64,000 nucleotides of DNA from Lacipirellula limnantheis (GTDB lineage Bacteria; Planctomycetota; Planctomycetia; Pirellulales; Lacipirellulaceae), in contig NZ_CP036339.1 in assembly GCF_007746075.1 (NCBI RefSeq), positions 4,865,786-4,929,785 of the forward strand, read 5' to 3'. Position 1 is the first letter of the stretch. Every line of letters begins with the position of its first letter. Of this stretch, positions 16,668 through 25,832 are shown piece after piece. The position numbers and the translations under genes were made by a program. The notes below the pieces were generated by a model. That model saw only the letters and a list, made by a program, of their open reading frames with translations. It had not been told where the DNA came from and searched no databases.

Positions 16668-17018
16668 ATGGACACCACCGACTACCCCTCGCTGGGACGG
16701 CTAGCTGTGCTCAACGCCCAGCTGGCGCGACAGGCGCGGCTGGTCGAGGACGTCGTCGATCGGCAACTCGACGGCGTCGAGCGGCTGTTCCGCGCGGCGG
16801 CCCTCAGCGACTGGCAGGCGGTGCTCCGCATCAGTGAAGAGCTGATCGCCCAATTGCAGGACCCGACCGACCTGCCCGTGGTTCGTTCCGCCCAGCAGCT
16901 CTGCGACCTGCTGCGGCGCGACCCTTCGGGCGGCAAAGTATCGGTCCGCCTGGCCGAGCTCCTCTCTGCTTGCCGCTCGGCTAGATTGACCGATCGCCCG
17001 AGTCGACGGTCGTCCTGA
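16668..17018 (+). CDS. Small helical hypothetical protein
   Basis: 116 residues starting MDTTDYPSLGRLAVLNAQLA. The sequence is almost all helix with a regular Leu/Arg pattern (LVEDVVDRQLDGVERLFRAA) and could form a coiled-coil or histidine-phosphotransfer-like bundle, but no phospho-acceptor His is evident. It follows the small basic gene at 16313-16654 with a 13-base gap. Function unknown. Confidence 0.55.
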   Translation: MDTTDYPSLGRLAVLNAQLARQARLVEDVVDRQLDGVERLFRAAALSDWQAVLRISEELIAQLQDPTDLPVVRSAQQLCDLLRRDPSGGKVSVRLAELLSACRSARLTDRPSRRSS

Positions 17019-17122
17019 GCTAAGCGTCGCCCCGGACGGCGCGAGAGATTCAGCCAGTTCGGCCGGATGCTACCAGCCTCGATTGACGTCGCTTGACCAG
17101 ATCGCGCGTCGTTCGCCAACGA

Positions 17123-17153
17123 GAAAAAGCCGCCGATCGAAACGACCGGCGGC
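17123..17153 (-). terminator. Intrinsic terminator
   Basis: GCCGCCGATCG (17129-17139) pairs with CGACCGGCGGC (17143-17153, one mismatch) and is followed by TTTTTC on the minus strand, 38 bases after the secreted-protein stop. Confidence 0.88.
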
Positions 17154-17190
17154 TCGCTGGATTAAAGTAATACTCGCCGCAAACCAGGGT

Positions 17191-17586
17191 CTAACGGACG
17201 ACGCTCGGCTCGATGTTGTAGATCACGATCGGCCGGCTGCTGGTGTACCAGGCGAATGGACGTCCGCCCGGTTGTTGCCAAGCGGGGCTGTACATCGTCG
17301 TGTACGGCATTCCCGAGGCGGTCGGACGGCTGTTCGAGAAGCCGTACCATCGGAGGGCTTCGAGGCGGGCCATCCGCTGGGCGCCCCGCTCCATCGCCTT
17401 TTGTTGGGCGACCGTGGGGGCCTCATTCCGTTTTTCGGTCTTTGGATACCACGATTCGGTCGCGGGGGCCGCCGGGACGGTCGGTTCTTCGACGAATTCC
17501 TGCGCCACGGCGGAGGAACCGGGCGCCGCGATCGCCAGCGCCGAGATGGCGGCGAGCTTCAGCCCGTAAGTGCGGATTGATTTCAT
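17191..17586 (-). CDS. Small secreted protein
   Basis: 131 residues from ATG 17586. Signal peptide ends at about residue 28 (LAIAAPGSSAVAQ). The mature part is short and polar with KAMERGAQRMARLEALRWYG and a Pro/Gly/Tyr-rich tail (SMPYTT-type MPYTTMYSPAWQQPGG and SSRPIVIYN). This tail pattern is one I recall from several small secreted planctomycete proteins. The longer open frame to 17829 lacks any signal and is rejected. Function unknown. A terminator follows. Confidence 0.7.
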   Translation of the reverse strand: MKSIRTYGLKLAAISALAIAAPGSSAVAQEFVEEPTVPAAPATESWYPKTEKRNEAPTVAQQKAMERGAQRMARLEALRWYGFSNSRPTASGMPYTTMYSPAWQQPGGRPFAWYTSSRPIVIYNIEPSVVR

Positions 17587-18069
17587 GGGACGGAGCGTCT
17601 CCTGCCAAGATAGCGAAGGCGGGGGCGAACTACCCTCGGAAGGATTCCGATCGGGCCAAGGCGGGGGGCGAGTCGAAGCTGCGAAAACATCGCGTTCAAG
17701 GCTCGCTAGACAATCTTTCGGTCGCGAGCGGCCGGCGCGCTCAAACCGATCGCTGCGACAGGCGCAGTTTGCCAACCTTGCCAGTCGCCCGGCGCCGCCT
17801 GGCGAAGCTGGCGAGACTTTGACGCCCAAAATGAGGAAAGCTTACATCGTTCGCCTGATTGCAACCGGGCGTTCGGAGTGTTAGGTTGCCGTCAAAGTCA
17901 ACGCCGCTTAACGTGGAACCGCATCGGAACGCAGAGAATTCGTCGCCCCGTCAGCAGGAGCGCAAGGGGCGGGTATACTTACGCGACGACGGCAGGCCGC
18001 CGAGCGTCGCGGCTAAACAGGTCTATTGGTTGCCTTTCGTAGGCTGCTCACAAACAGGAGTTCTTTCGT
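17587..18069. other. Gene-free stretch between divergent genes
   Basis: About 480 bases that must hold promoters for the secreted-protein gene (minus) and the lipoprotein gene (plus). Frames in it are short and Arg-rich. I cannot point to a convincing -35/-10 pair. Confidence 0.4.
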
Positions 18070-18219
18070 ATGAAACGCATTGCTATGTTGCTCTTTGGCT
18101 TGACGATGACGGTCGGCATGATCGGCTGCGCCGAAAAGAAGGCCGAGCCGACTGCCCCCGCCGCCACCACGCCAGCCGCTGAGACCACCCCGGCCGCCCC
18201 GGCTGACGCGCCCAAGTAA
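18070..18219 (+). CDS. Small lipoprotein, 49 residues
   Basis: MKRIAMLLFGLTMTVGMIGC is a signal peptide ending in a lipobox-like MIGC; the Cys would be lipidated. The mature 30 residues are charged at the start (AEKKAEPT) then an Ala/Thr/Pro repeat ending APADAPK, a flexible surface tether. AGGAG at 18056-18060 lies nine bases before the ATG and a strong terminator follows, so it is an independent, probably well-expressed gene. Short planctomycete lipoproteins of this kind are common; function unknown. Confidence 0.8.
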   Translation: MKRIAMLLFGLTMTVGMIGCAEKKAEPTAPAATTPAAETTPAAPADAPK

Positions 18220-18243
18220 GCGCTGGGCGAAGCATTCAAAAAG

Positions 18244-18276
18244 AAAAGGGGCGGCCCGCTGCGGGCCGTCCCTTTT
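18244..18276 (+). terminator. Intrinsic terminator of the small lipoprotein gene
   Basis: AAAAGGGGCGGCCCGC (18244-18259) pairs with the near-complement at 18261-18276 with one mismatch and ends in TTTT. Its A-rich left side makes it potentially bidirectional, also serving uvrB from the other strand. Confidence 0.9.
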
Positions 18277-18314
18277 CATATGCAGCCATACTCGTTCATA
18301 TGCAGCCATACTCG
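18275..18314. repeat. 20-base perfect tandem repeat
   Basis: TTCATATGCAGCCATACTCG occurs twice in a row (18275-18294 and 18295-18314), between the terminator and the end of uvrB. No coding or RNA role is visible. Confidence 0.95.
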
Positions 18315-18323
18315 GATGGCCAA

Positions 18324-20378
18324 CTACACATTTCGTTTTGGCCGCGGCACGCGTCCCTTCCCTCGGCGGCCTTTACCTGCTTTGGTCTCCTTCACCGAAT
18401 CGACCGTCTCGCCGATCGAGTCTTGCATTTTTTCGATCCGATCGCGAATCGCCGCCGCCCGTTCGAACTCCAGCGCATCAGCCGCGGCCAGCATCTCCGC
18501 TTCCAGTTCAGCCAGGTACTCTGCGGTGATGTACTGCGCTTCGTCGGTTCGACCGACGGCCGCATTCGCCCTGGCGTGAGCGCTGGCGTCCGCTTCGATT
18601 CCGCGATGGATCGCCTTCTTGATCGTCTCGGGCGTGATGCCGTGAGCCTGGTTGTACTCATGCTGCAGCTTCCGACGACGCTCTGTTTCGTCGATTGCCC
18701 GCTGCATCGAGTTCGTCATCTTGTCGCCGTAGAGAATCACCTTTGCATTGACGTTGCGTGCCGCGCGGCCGATGGTCTGCATCAGCGACGTTTCGCTGCG
18801 GAGAAATCCTTCCTTGTCAGCGTCGAGGATTGCCACGAGCGAAACTTCCGGCAAGTCGAGCCCTTCCCGCAGCAGGTTCACGCCCACGAGGGCTTCGAAC
18901 CGACCTTGCCGTAGATCGCGCAGCAGCTCAACTCGCTCAAACGCATCCAGCTCGCTATGGAGCCACTTGCACGCGATGCCCTGTTCCAAGAAGTAGTTCG
19001 ACAGATCCTCCGCCAGCCGTTTCGTCAGCGTCGTTACCAGTGTCCGTTCGCCCACCGCGACGCGAGCCCTGATCTCCTCCAGTAAATGCGGCACCTGACC
19101 GCGGGCGGGAACGACTTCGATCACCGGGTCGAGCAGTCCCGTGGGCCTTACGACCTGTTCGATGACTTCGCCGCCCGTTTGGCCCAGTTCGTACTTGCCG
19201 GGGGTCGCCGACACGTAGATGGCGCTGCTCACTCGTTCCCGCCATTCGTCGAATTTCAACGGTCGATTGTCGAGCGCGCTGGGCAGCCGGAAGCCATGCT
19301 CGACGAGGGTTTCTTTCCGGCTACGGTCGCCGGCGTACATCGCCCCGATCTGAGGGACAGTGGCGTGCGATTCGTCGATGAACAGCAAATAGTCTTTCGG
19401 GAAGAAGTCGAACAGCGTCGACGGGGACGAACCGGGCGGCTTGCCGCTAAGCGGTCGACTGTAGTTCTCGATGCCGGGGCAGTAGCCGACCTCCATCATC
19501 ATCTCGATATCGAACCGCGTTCGCGCGTTGAGCCGTTGCGCCTCGAGCATTTTCCCAACGGAGCGGAAGTGGTCTAGTTGCTGGGCTAGTTCCTTCCGAA
19601 TCGAATCGACCGCGTTATGAATTCGCTCTTCCGGCAACACAAAGTGCTTCGCCGGGTAGATATACATCTGCTCAAGATTGTTCACCGCCTCGCCCGTCAC
19701 TGGATTAATAATCGAGAGACGCTCGATTTCGTCGCCCCAGAACTCGATGCGGTACGCGAACTCTTCGTACGACGGCCAAATTTCCACGCAATCGCCGCGG
19801 ACGCGAAACTTCCCGCGAGCGGGATCTGCGTCGTTCCGATCGTACTGGATATCGACAAGTCGCGCTAACACGTCGTCTCGATCGAGCGATTGCCCGACCT
19901 GCAGCCCGACCATCATCTGCTTGTAATCTTCAGGAGAGCCCAAACCATAAATGCACGAGACGCTGGCCACCACGATGACGTCTCGGCGACTGACCAGCGA
20001 GCTAGTGGTCGCCAGCCGCATCCGGTCGATCTCTTCATTGATCGACGCGTCTTTCTCGATGTAGATGTCGCGCTGCGGGATGTAGGCTTCAGGCTGGTAG
20101 TAGTCGTAATAGCTGACGAAGTAGCTCACCGCGTTGTGCGGGAAGAACTCTTTGAATTCAGAATAAAGCTGTGCCGCGAGCGTCTTGTTGTGCGACAAGA
20201 TCAGCGCCGGCCGCTGCAGCTGCTGGATGACGTTCGCCATCGTGAACGTCTTGCCCGAGCCGGTGACGCCCATCAACACCTGCTCGCGCTGTCCGTTCTT
20301 CAAGCCTTCGACCAGCGATTTGATCGCGGCCGGTTGATCGCCGGCGGGCTGGAACGGCGATTCTAGTTGAAACTGCAC
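18324..20378 (-). CDS. uvrB: Excinuclease ABC subunit B
   Basis: 684-residue UvrB, normal length. Walker A GVTGSGKT at 37-44; the beta-hairpin region [12 protein letters not shown] at about 90-101; helicase motifs [14 protein letters not shown] and GRAARN; C-terminal UVR motif ([20 protein letters not shown]) that binds UvrC. With UvrA it loads on damaged DNA and with UvrC drives nucleotide excision repair in the cytoplasm. It lies downstream of the ComEA-like gene by 32 bases on the same strand, so both may share a promoter. Nothing unusual seen. Confidence 0.98.
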   Translation of the reverse strand: MQFQLESPFQPAGDQPAAIKSLVEGLKNGQREQVLMGVTGSGKTFTMANVIQQLQRPALILSHNKTLAAQLYSEFKEFFPHNAVSYFVSYYDYYQPEAYIPQRDIYIEKDASINEEIDRMRLATTSSLVSRRDVIVVASVSCIYGLGSPEDYKQMMVGLQVGQSLDRDDVLARLVDIQYDRNDADPARGKFRVRGDCVEIWPSYEEFAYRIEFWGDEIERLSIINPVTGEAVNNLEQMYIYPAKHFVLPEERIHNAVDSIRKELAQQLDHFRSVGKMLEAQRLNARTRFDIEMMMEVGYCPGIENYSRPLSGKPPGSSPSTLFDFFPKDYLLFIDESHATVPQIGAMYAGDRSRKETLVEHGFRLPSALDNRPLKFDEWRERVSSAIYVSATPGKYELGQTGGEVIEQVVRPTGLLDPVIEVVPARGQVPHLLEEIRARVAVGERTLVTTLTKRLAEDLSNYFLEQGIACKWLHSELDAFERVELLRDLRQGRFEALVGVNLLREGLDLPEVSLVAILDADKEGFLRSETSLMQTIGRAARNVNAKVILYGDKMTNSMQRAIDETERRRKLQHEYNQAHGITPETIKKAIHRGIEADASAHARANAAVGRTDEAQYITAEYLAELEAEMLAAADALEFERAAAIRDRIEKMQDSIGETVDSVKETKAGKGRRGKGRVPRPKRNV

Positions 20379-20410
20379 GGCGAAATCCTTCGGTCAGGTC
20401 GGCAATAGTG

Positions 20411-20809
20411 CTAGCGATTGGCAACTTCCGCTTCGTCCGCGATCGGCAGCAGGTAGGGGCGAATCCGGTCGATCGTCCGGGGGCCGATGCCGTCGACGCG
20501 AGTCAGTTCCTCCACGCTATGGAACGCTCCTCGCTCCTCGCGTTCCGCCATGATCCTCTCGGCAAGCGTGCGGCCAACGCCGGGGAGTTGCATCAGTTCC
20601 GGCCAATCGGCCTTGTTGACGTTGACCTGAAACTTCGCAGTCAGCGGGGCGGCACGATCGATGTCAATCGTGCCGCGCTCATTGCTGGAGTGCCGCCACC
20701 ACCCTGCCGCCATCAACGCCAGAACGCCGGCCGTCAGCACGGTGACCGTGCGACGTTCGCGGGGGCGAATCAGCGCGCCGGACGGCGTTGGCGGGGGAGG
20801 GGAGGGCAT
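20411..20809 (-). CDS. ComEA-like helix-hairpin-helix protein
   Basis: 132 residues: proline-rich start, one membrane helix (~23-39, VLTAGVLALMAAGWW) and a C-terminal ComEA-type double helix-hairpin-helix (VNVNKADWPELMQLPGVG, then VDGIGPRTIDRIRPYLLP). Such proteins bind double-stranded DNA outside the inner membrane, as in competence ComEA; the soluble-ligand-binding domain of full ComEA is missing. It precedes uvrB, hinting at a DNA-related transcript, though this may be coincidence. Confidence 0.85.
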   Translation of the reverse strand: MPSPPPPTPSGALIRPRERRTVTVLTAGVLALMAAGWWRHSSNERGTIDIDRAAPLTAKFQVNVNKADWPELMQLPGVGRTLAERIMAEREERGAFHSVEELTRVDGIGPRTIDRIRPYLLPIADEAEVANR

Positions 20810-20944
20810 CGCGACGGTCGACGGGGGCGTTCAGGGCGCGGTACAAAACGGAATCTCGAATTATAGCGGGACGCCGCCTTGTGGGAGTCGGGGAAAGTGA
20901 GCGGAGTTGCGGCCGCTGCCCGCAATCAGGAGGGAGCGAAAGCC

Positions 20945-21877
20945 ATGGATCATGATTTTCAGCAGATTGAATGGGACGCCGCCACGATCGAAGATTGCCA
21001 GCAGCTGGTCCGGTTAGCCGTCCGGGAGGATCTAGAACGGCAGCAGGATTGGACCACCCTCGCTCTCGTGGCGCCCGACCGCGTCGGCGCGGCCGACATC
21101 GTCTCTCGGCAGGCTGGATTCGTGGCGGGAATACAAGCCATCGCAGTGACCATCGACGAAATGGGGGGGCAACTCACGTTTGAGGCACGAGTGGCGGATG
21201 GCGACCAGGTCAGCGCCATGACGACGCTTGGTCGCCTGAGCGGCCAGGTCCGTGACCTACTGACCTGCGAACGGATCATCCTAAACATACTCGGCCGCAT
21301 GATGGGGGTGGCGACGCTGGCCGCCCAATACGTCGAGCGGGTCGCCGGAACGCCCGCCCGAATTTACGACACGCGAAAAACGACCCCTGGGTGGCGGCGG
21401 CTCGAGAAGTTCGCCGTCCGCTGCGGCGGGGCCCGCAATCACCGGCTCGGCCTCTACGACGCCGTGCTGATTAAGGATAATCATCTGGCCCAGTTCGCTC
21501 GCCCGGGCGAACCCGCCGGCGACGCCGCAGCGCGGGCAGTGCGGCAGGCGAGAGAATTCCTGCGGGAGTTCGCCGCGGTCGACAAGCTGGCCAGTGCGGG
21601 AATCGTCGAGATCGAAGTTGATACGCTCGAACAGCTTGCAGCCGTGTTGCCCGAGCGGCCTGAGATTGTGTTGCTCGACAACATGCAGCTTCAGCAACTC
21701 CGCGCGGGCGTGGCCATGCGCAACGCACTTGCCCCAGGAGTGGAGCTGGAAGCTTCGGGCGGGGTGAATCTCGAAACAGTTCGCGGAATCGCTAAAAGCG
21801 GCGTTGATCGGATCAGCGTTGGCGGCATCACCCACGCGGCGAAATCGCTCGATGTGGGACTTGATTGGCACGTCTGA
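20945..21877 (+). CDS. nadC: Nicotinate-nucleotide pyrophosphorylase (carboxylating), quinolinate phosphoribosyltransferase
   Basis: 310 residues. It turns quinolinate and PRPP into nicotinate mononucleotide in de novo NAD synthesis. Diagnostic stretches: N-terminal half with ERIILNILGRMMGVATLAAQ, DTRKTTPGWRRLEKFAVRCG (substrate binding Arg/Lys), GARNHRLGLYDAVLIKDNH, IEVDTLEQL and C-terminal EASGGVNLETVRGIA with VDRISVGGITH. Start 20945 is chosen for the AGGAGGGA site eight or so bases upstream; 22 codons of open frame before it are not conserved-looking. It is a single gene, divergent from the comEA-like gene. Confidence 0.97.
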   Translation: MDHDFQQIEWDAATIEDCQQLVRLAVREDLERQQDWTTLALVAPDRVGAADIVSRQAGFVAGIQAIAVTIDEMGGQLTFEARVADGDQVSAMTTLGRLSGQVRDLLTCERIILNILGRMMGVATLAAQYVERVAGTPARIYDTRKTTPGWRRLEKFAVRCGGARNHRLGLYDAVLIKDNHLAQFARPGEPAGDAAARAVRQAREFLREFAAVDKLASAGIVEIEVDTLEQLAAVLPERPEIVLLDNMQLQQLRAGVAMRNALAPGVELEASGGVNLETVRGIAKSGVDRISVGGITHAAKSLDVGLDWHV

Positions 21878-22568
21878 GCGCATTTCCGGGCGGCCACGAG
21901 GCGATTCTCGACGCCGGAGCTGTGATTCCTACATCCGGAATAACCCGAATACTCGGCCTGATAAGAATTCATACCTTGCTCGCTATATTCTAGTTGACAC
22001 GCCTACTTCGCCCGAATATCCTACGGAAGTGTGGGCAGCAATCCGCACGTACTAATTAATCGTTTCAAATTGTCGTTCTGATCGGGAAGTTGACCTCATG
22101 AACATTCGATCGGCGGCGGGTCGTCAGGGCCTGGCTGCTGTCCGAACTGGCAACTCGACATTGCCTGGGTCTGCTTCACCATCTTGGAAGAACGATTAAT
22201 CGCACGGCTTTTTCTGTGCTGGCGATTTCTCGCGGAAGCGAGCCCTCGGCAAGACTCTGAGCCGCCGTTGCACTGTTCACGCCGAAGACATTTGCCTTCG
22301 CGTTTCCGTGCGGACAAGCTCCGTTCCTTTTGACTACCCGGCCCCTTAATCAGCTCGCGCATCTGACGATGCGCGCATGATGATCCTGCGTCTTTTTGTG
22401 GACGCAAATGGCCGATCGAATGCGGCCCCGCCTCGGATGGACTTCCGAGAGGGCCACTCTTGAGACTCGCTCCTGATCGCTTCCGTGCACCGGAGTGATT
22501 GAAGGCTGCTTAGATCAACGCTGCAAGACATCGCAGTGGTCGACAGCCGGAGTAGGGGACACCTCAAC
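21878..22568. other. Long gene-free region upstream of a PEP-CTERM gene
   Basis: About 690 bases without credible coding. It holds a sigma-70-like promoter candidate (21994-22022) and a small 8-base-stem hairpin (22356-22375, CGCGCATC/GATGCGCG). The rest is unremarkable. A long 5' leader or a small RNA could lie here. Confidence 0.45.
21994..22022 (+). promoter_or_regulatory. Candidate sigma-70-type promoter
   Basis: TTGACA at 21994-21999, 17 bases, then TATCCT at 22017-22022. The -35 is perfect and spacing ideal; -10 matches four of six. It would drive transcription toward the PEP-CTERM gene 550 bases downstream or a non-coding transcript. Unproven. Confidence 0.3.
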
Positions 22569-23414
22569 ATGTCGCGAGTCAACATCATTGGACGAGTCCG
22601 TCAGTTTGCGTGTCTGCTCGGCGTGGCGCTTGCCGTCGCCGCGGGTCTCAGCGGAGGCGAAGCCCATGCCGTCGTGCCGACGCCGACCGGTTTCACCTTG
22701 CAGATGTCGCCGTACGCACGCGTCCTCGAGTACGTCGGTACGCCGGAGTTCATGGACGTTCTCTGGCAGGAGTCTTGCGACAACCCTCACCTGCGCGTCC
22801 GCGCCCGCAACAAGCCGGCGCTGATGCTGACGAACAACGCCGACTCGGCGGCGCCGATCACCAGCTTCACGCTGAGCATCGATGCATCGCAGCCCTACCT
22901 GTTCGGTACGGGCGACCTCGTCTCCGACAATTTCACGAACTTGATCAAGGACACGATCTATACGGACTCTGGCGTTTCGATCACCGGCAGCTCGCTCTCG
23001 CCCGACGGCAAAACGTTAACCGTCAACTTCGACGGCCTAACCGCTGGCAAGAAGGCCATCTTCAATGTTGATCTCGACGCCGAAGATCCAGGTATGTTCC
23101 CCTTCCCCGACTACCGCATGGTACTGCTGGGCGCCCCTTACCCCGGCGAAAACCCAACCGATCCCGGTAGCTACTCCGCCACGTTCACCAACGCCGCTAG
23201 CCCGGTCCCGAACGCTCAAACGCTTACTGGCGAGTTCGAGCAGATGACCGAGACGCCCACCTATCACGATATGGTCATCCGCCCTTACGGCGTGATGGAC
23301 AAGCTCGAGATCATCACCGGCGGCGGGGAAATCCCCGAACCCAACAGCTTTGTCCTGGCGATCGGCGGACTGACCGCGTTGGCGGTTCGGCGGATCCGAC
23401 GCGCCGCGGCATAG
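22569..23414 (+). CDS. PEP-CTERM anchored secreted protein
   Basis: 281 residues. Signal peptide (1-~34, ending GEAHAVVP). Beta-rich body with ITSFTLSIDASQPYLF and SGVSITGSSLSPDGKTLTVNF, a pattern seen in several sorted exopolysaccharide-associated proteins. C-terminal sorting signal EIPEPNSFVLAIGGLTALAVRRIRR-type: PEP motif, hydrophobic helix, Arg-rich end, which is recognised by exosortase. No exosortase gene is in the window. ATG 22569 starts the signal; the frame opens 11 codons earlier without a good site. Function unknown. Confidence 0.85.
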   Translation: MSRVNIIGRVRQFACLLGVALAVAAGLSGGEAHAVVPTPTGFTLQMSPYARVLEYVGTPEFMDVLWQESCDNPHLRVRARNKPALMLTNNADSAAPITSFTLSIDASQPYLFGTGDLVSDNFTNLIKDTIYTDSGVSITGSSLSPDGKTLTVNFDGLTAGKKAIFNVDLDAEDPGMFPFPDYRMVLLGAPYPGENPTDPGSYSATFTNAASPVPNAQTLTGEFEQMTETPTYHDMVIRPYGVMDKLEIITGGGEIPEPNSFVLAIGGLTALAVRRIRRAAA

Positions 23415-23444
23415 GCCAGCAGTTCCACAGAACCTTCACTCCCC

Positions 23445-23480
23445 AAAGGCGAGGCGGCATCGGCTGCCTCGCCTTTTATT
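23445..23480 (+). terminator. Intrinsic terminator
   Basis: AAAGGCGAGGC (23445-23455) pairs with GCCTCGCCTTT (23466-23476) across a 10-base loop and is followed by TTATT. It ends the PEP-CTERM transcript. Confidence 0.88.
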
Positions 23481-23810
23481 GCGCGCGGTAGTCCATCGCG
23501 GCGACGGTTTTCGACATTGCTAGCGGCGTTGCTAGGGACGCCGAATACGCTGCGCGAACCGTGGCAAACTTTGCGGCGCTGAGCGATCGCGCCGAATGCT
23601 CCGGCGGCTCCGTTTCTGCGGATTTCTCCCGAAATAGGGAAAGTGCGGGTTCGACCCGATCCGATTAATCCGAATGGGCAAACCGTAGGTCGCGTTGCGA
23701 ACCCGTTATCGCATCGAACGTCGACCACCGGACTGGCGAACGACTCAGGGCGACTCAGCACCGAGTCGGGGGACGCCAGGCCGACACGAACTCATAGGGG
23801 GGAATCTGGG
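23481..23810. other. Gene-free stretch before the outer membrane protein
   Basis: About 330 bases. It must hold the promoter of the following gene. The frame open from 23643 has no protein character. A GGGGGGAA ribosome site at 23797-23804 belongs to the next gene. Confidence 0.4.
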
Positions 23811-24968
23811 ATGAAACTTGCTACCTGGGGGAGCGCTGCGCTTGCAGTATGTCTCGCCATGGGCGGCGTTGCGCCGCTACGCGCTCAACAGAGCGAATCG
23901 ATCGCCGCGTCCAGCATTACGTCGGAAATGGACGACTCGAACTACGGGTCGTACGAGTCCTGCAATACCTGCCCCTCGGGCGGTTACGGCGCCGGCGGCC
24001 TCTTCGGCGGCTTGGGTGATCGCAACATGCAACTCGTCTTCGGCGCGGAGTATATCTACGCTCAGGCGACGTTCAGCGAAGCCTTGGCCTACGTCGAGCA
24101 AGACGCCATCGAAGGCGGCGAAACGTGGCATCAGATCGACTTCAACTACAACTCCAACTACAGCTTCTACGGCGGCGTCTACTTGTGCGATTGCGGCGGT
24201 TCGGTGATCTTCGACTACACCCGTTTGACCAGCGACGGCGACTACGCCGCCAGCGAATCGACCGGCGTCGATATCTTCGGACCGTTCGAGATTGACGGCA
24301 ACATCGATGGCCACGCCAGCGTCGACCTGAAGTCGTACGACTTATCTTTCGCGAAGACGATTCCGCTGGGATGTCTGCTCGGCGGCGCGGGGTGCGGCGA
24401 TTGCTGCGACGACACGTGCTGCGGCGACGGTTCCTGCGGCAACGGCTGCGGCGGCGGTTGGTGCCCGGCGTGGGACATTACTTGGTCTGGCGGCGTCCGC
24501 TACGCCAACGTCGGCTGGGGCAACACGATTACCGCCACCGATCCGAACGGCGGCGCGTTCATCGACTCCGCCAACACGTCGCTCAACTTCGATGGCTTCG
24601 GCGGTCGCGTGGGCCTGCTGGGGCGTCGCTACATCGGCAAGCGCGGTCTATTCAGCGTCTACGGTCGCGGCGATTGGTCGTTGTTGTTCGGCAACGTCGA
24701 CATCCAAACGATTGTCACCAATCAGGCCGGTTCCGCGTTTTTGCGGACGAGCAACGACATTACCGTGCCGGTTACGGAGATCGAGCTCGGCGCCTCGGCC
24801 CATTTGGGCCAGCATGCCACGTTGTCCGCTGGTTACTTCTGGTCGGCTTGGCATGACCTCGGCATGAGCCCCGAGTATGCGTTCGACCAGTTCCAGATTA
24901 GCCACTTCGACGACGCGAACATCCTCGGCTGGAATGGCTTGTTCGGCCGCGTGGAAGTTGCGTTCTAA
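23811..24968 (+). CDS. Outer membrane beta-barrel protein with a cysteine-rich loop
   Basis: 385 residues. Signal peptide 1-~26. Beta-strand-rich body with aromatic-Gly patterns (MQLVFGAEYIYAQATFSEAL, FSVYGRGDWSLLFGN, HATLSAGYFWSAW), like Legionella-type major outer membrane porins. At residues ~187-220 is a Cys/Gly insert with about nine Cys within 35 residues (GCGDCCDDTCCGDGSCGNGC). A few more Cys sit near the N-terminus. The insert is likely a surface or periplasmic loop; it could hold metal or disulfides. It is not typical of barrels. Terminator follows at 25012. Confidence 0.8.
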   Translation: MKLATWGSAALAVCLAMGGVAPLRAQQSESIAASSITSEMDDSNYGSYESCNTCPSGGYGAGGLFGGLGDRNMQLVFGAEYIYAQATFSEALAYVEQDAIEGGETWHQIDFNYNSNYSFYGGVYLCDCGGSVIFDYTRLTSDGDYAASESTGVDIFGPFEIDGNIDGHASVDLKSYDLSFAKTIPLGCLLGGAGCGDCCDDTCCGDGSCGNGCGGGWCPAWDITWSGGVRYANVGWGNTITATDPNGGAFIDSANTSLNFDGFGGRVGLLGRRYIGKRGLFSVYGRGDWSLLFGNVDIQTIVTNQAGSAFLRTSNDITVPVTEIELGASAHLGQHATLSAGYFWSAWHDLGMSPEYAFDQFQISHFDDANILGWNGLFGRVEVAF

Positions 24969-25011
24969 GCCGGTTGAGACTCGGGTAAGCCGATAACTTA
25001 CGGCGACATAA

Positions 25012-25050
25012 AACAGGGCCAGTCACTCCGATGGAGCGACTGGCCCTGTT
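25012..25050 (+). terminator. Intrinsic terminator
   Basis: AACAGGGCCAGTC (25012-25024) pairs with GACTGGCCCTGTT (25038-25050); the inner CTCC/GGAG pairs too. It ends in TTCCTTG, an imperfect T-tract. Confidence 0.85.
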
Positions 25051-25143
25051 CCTTGATCAGTATTTTCCAACGACGTAGCGACAGCGTCGCCACAGTGCAG
25101 GCGAATTCGACCAAACGGACGAGCGTGCGTTATCGGGGCGCGC

Positions 25144-25347
25144 CTAACCGATGCCGCCGACCATCAGGCGATCGCGCTTGGCGCGGCGCTCAGCGCGAAG
25201 ACGAGCGCGACGCTTGGTTTCGCTCGGCTTCTCGTAGAATTCGCGCACGCGGATTTCCTTCTTGATGCCGCTCCGCTCCACAAGCTTCCGAAACCGACGG
25301 ACTGCCTCTTGGGCCGTCTCTTTGTCACGCAGTGTCAACTTAACCAC
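25144..25347 (-). CDS. rpsU: 30S ribosomal protein S21
   Basis: 67 residues, the usual S21 size. The frame from GTG 25347 reads [20 protein letters not shown], then a basic helix ([20 protein letters not shown]). The GTG is preceded by AAGG nine bases upstream; the open frame upstream (14 codons) is not S21-like. S21 binds 16S rRNA in translation initiation. It stands alone, as is common. Confidence 0.95.
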   Translation of the reverse strand: MVKLTLRDKETAQEAVRRFRKLVERSGIKKEIRVREFYEKPSETKRRARLRAERRAKRDRLMVGGIG

Positions 25348-25652
25348 GCCGAATCGCCTTTCTACACAATCGACTCTGAACGCCGCCAACGCCCCTTGGA
25401 AGTGGGCTAACTCGTTAACGGGAAACTACTAAGGTAGCATCGGCCTTAAGGGACGTAAAGGCCGGGGTTTCCCTGGTTGCTAGGGTTCCGCGGAAAACCT
25501 GCCCCTACCGGAACAACCGGCATTTCGCGCCTCGAAGCGAAGACCGCGGAGCACAAATCGGCTCCGCGCCGCAACGACGACCGGTCGATCCATACATAGT
25601 CGGCGAGCGGGTAACTCCCGGATGGCGTTGTTCCGAGCTGCGGGCGTTGGCA
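25348..25652. other. Gene-free stretch
   Basis: About 305 bases between divergent rpsU and the small gene at 25653. rpsU promoter presumably lies here. No clear signal. Confidence 0.4.
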
Positions 25653-25832
25653 ATGAGTGAAACAGAGCGATCCAACGTCATTCGTGCTTTGGACTTGCGC
25701 CACGACGAAGTGCTTCAGTCGCTGGCAACGCTCGAGCAGCAGGTGGAACTGGCCATCGCGGCCGTCAGGCCCTCGATGGCGGCCGAAAAAACGTCTCCAA
25801 CGCCCGGCGATAGAAAATCATCCGCCGCCTAA
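25653..25832 (+). CDS. Small helical hypothetical protein
   Basis: 59 residues (ATG 25653). Reads MSETERSNVIRALDLRHDEV and then LQSLATLEQQVELAIAAVRP: one amphipathic helical pair with a Leu/Glu heptad look. Its stop overlaps the stop of the convergent ABC1 kinase gene by three bases. No strong ribosome site. Weakly supported, but its pattern is protein-like. Confidence 0.5.
   Translation: MSETERSNVIRALDLRHDEVLQSLATLEQQVELAIAAVRPSMAAEKTSPTPGDRKSSAA

Noticed and set aside
15637-22163. 15-base match GGCAACTCGACATTG at 15637-15651 and 22149-22163
   Set aside because: A 15-base exact match is expected by chance in 64 kb at this composition; no flanking similarity.
22096-22407. Minus-strand frame of 103 codons in the long leader region
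   Set aside because: Polar low-information composition, no ribosome site, and the region carries a promoter candidate and hairpin instead.
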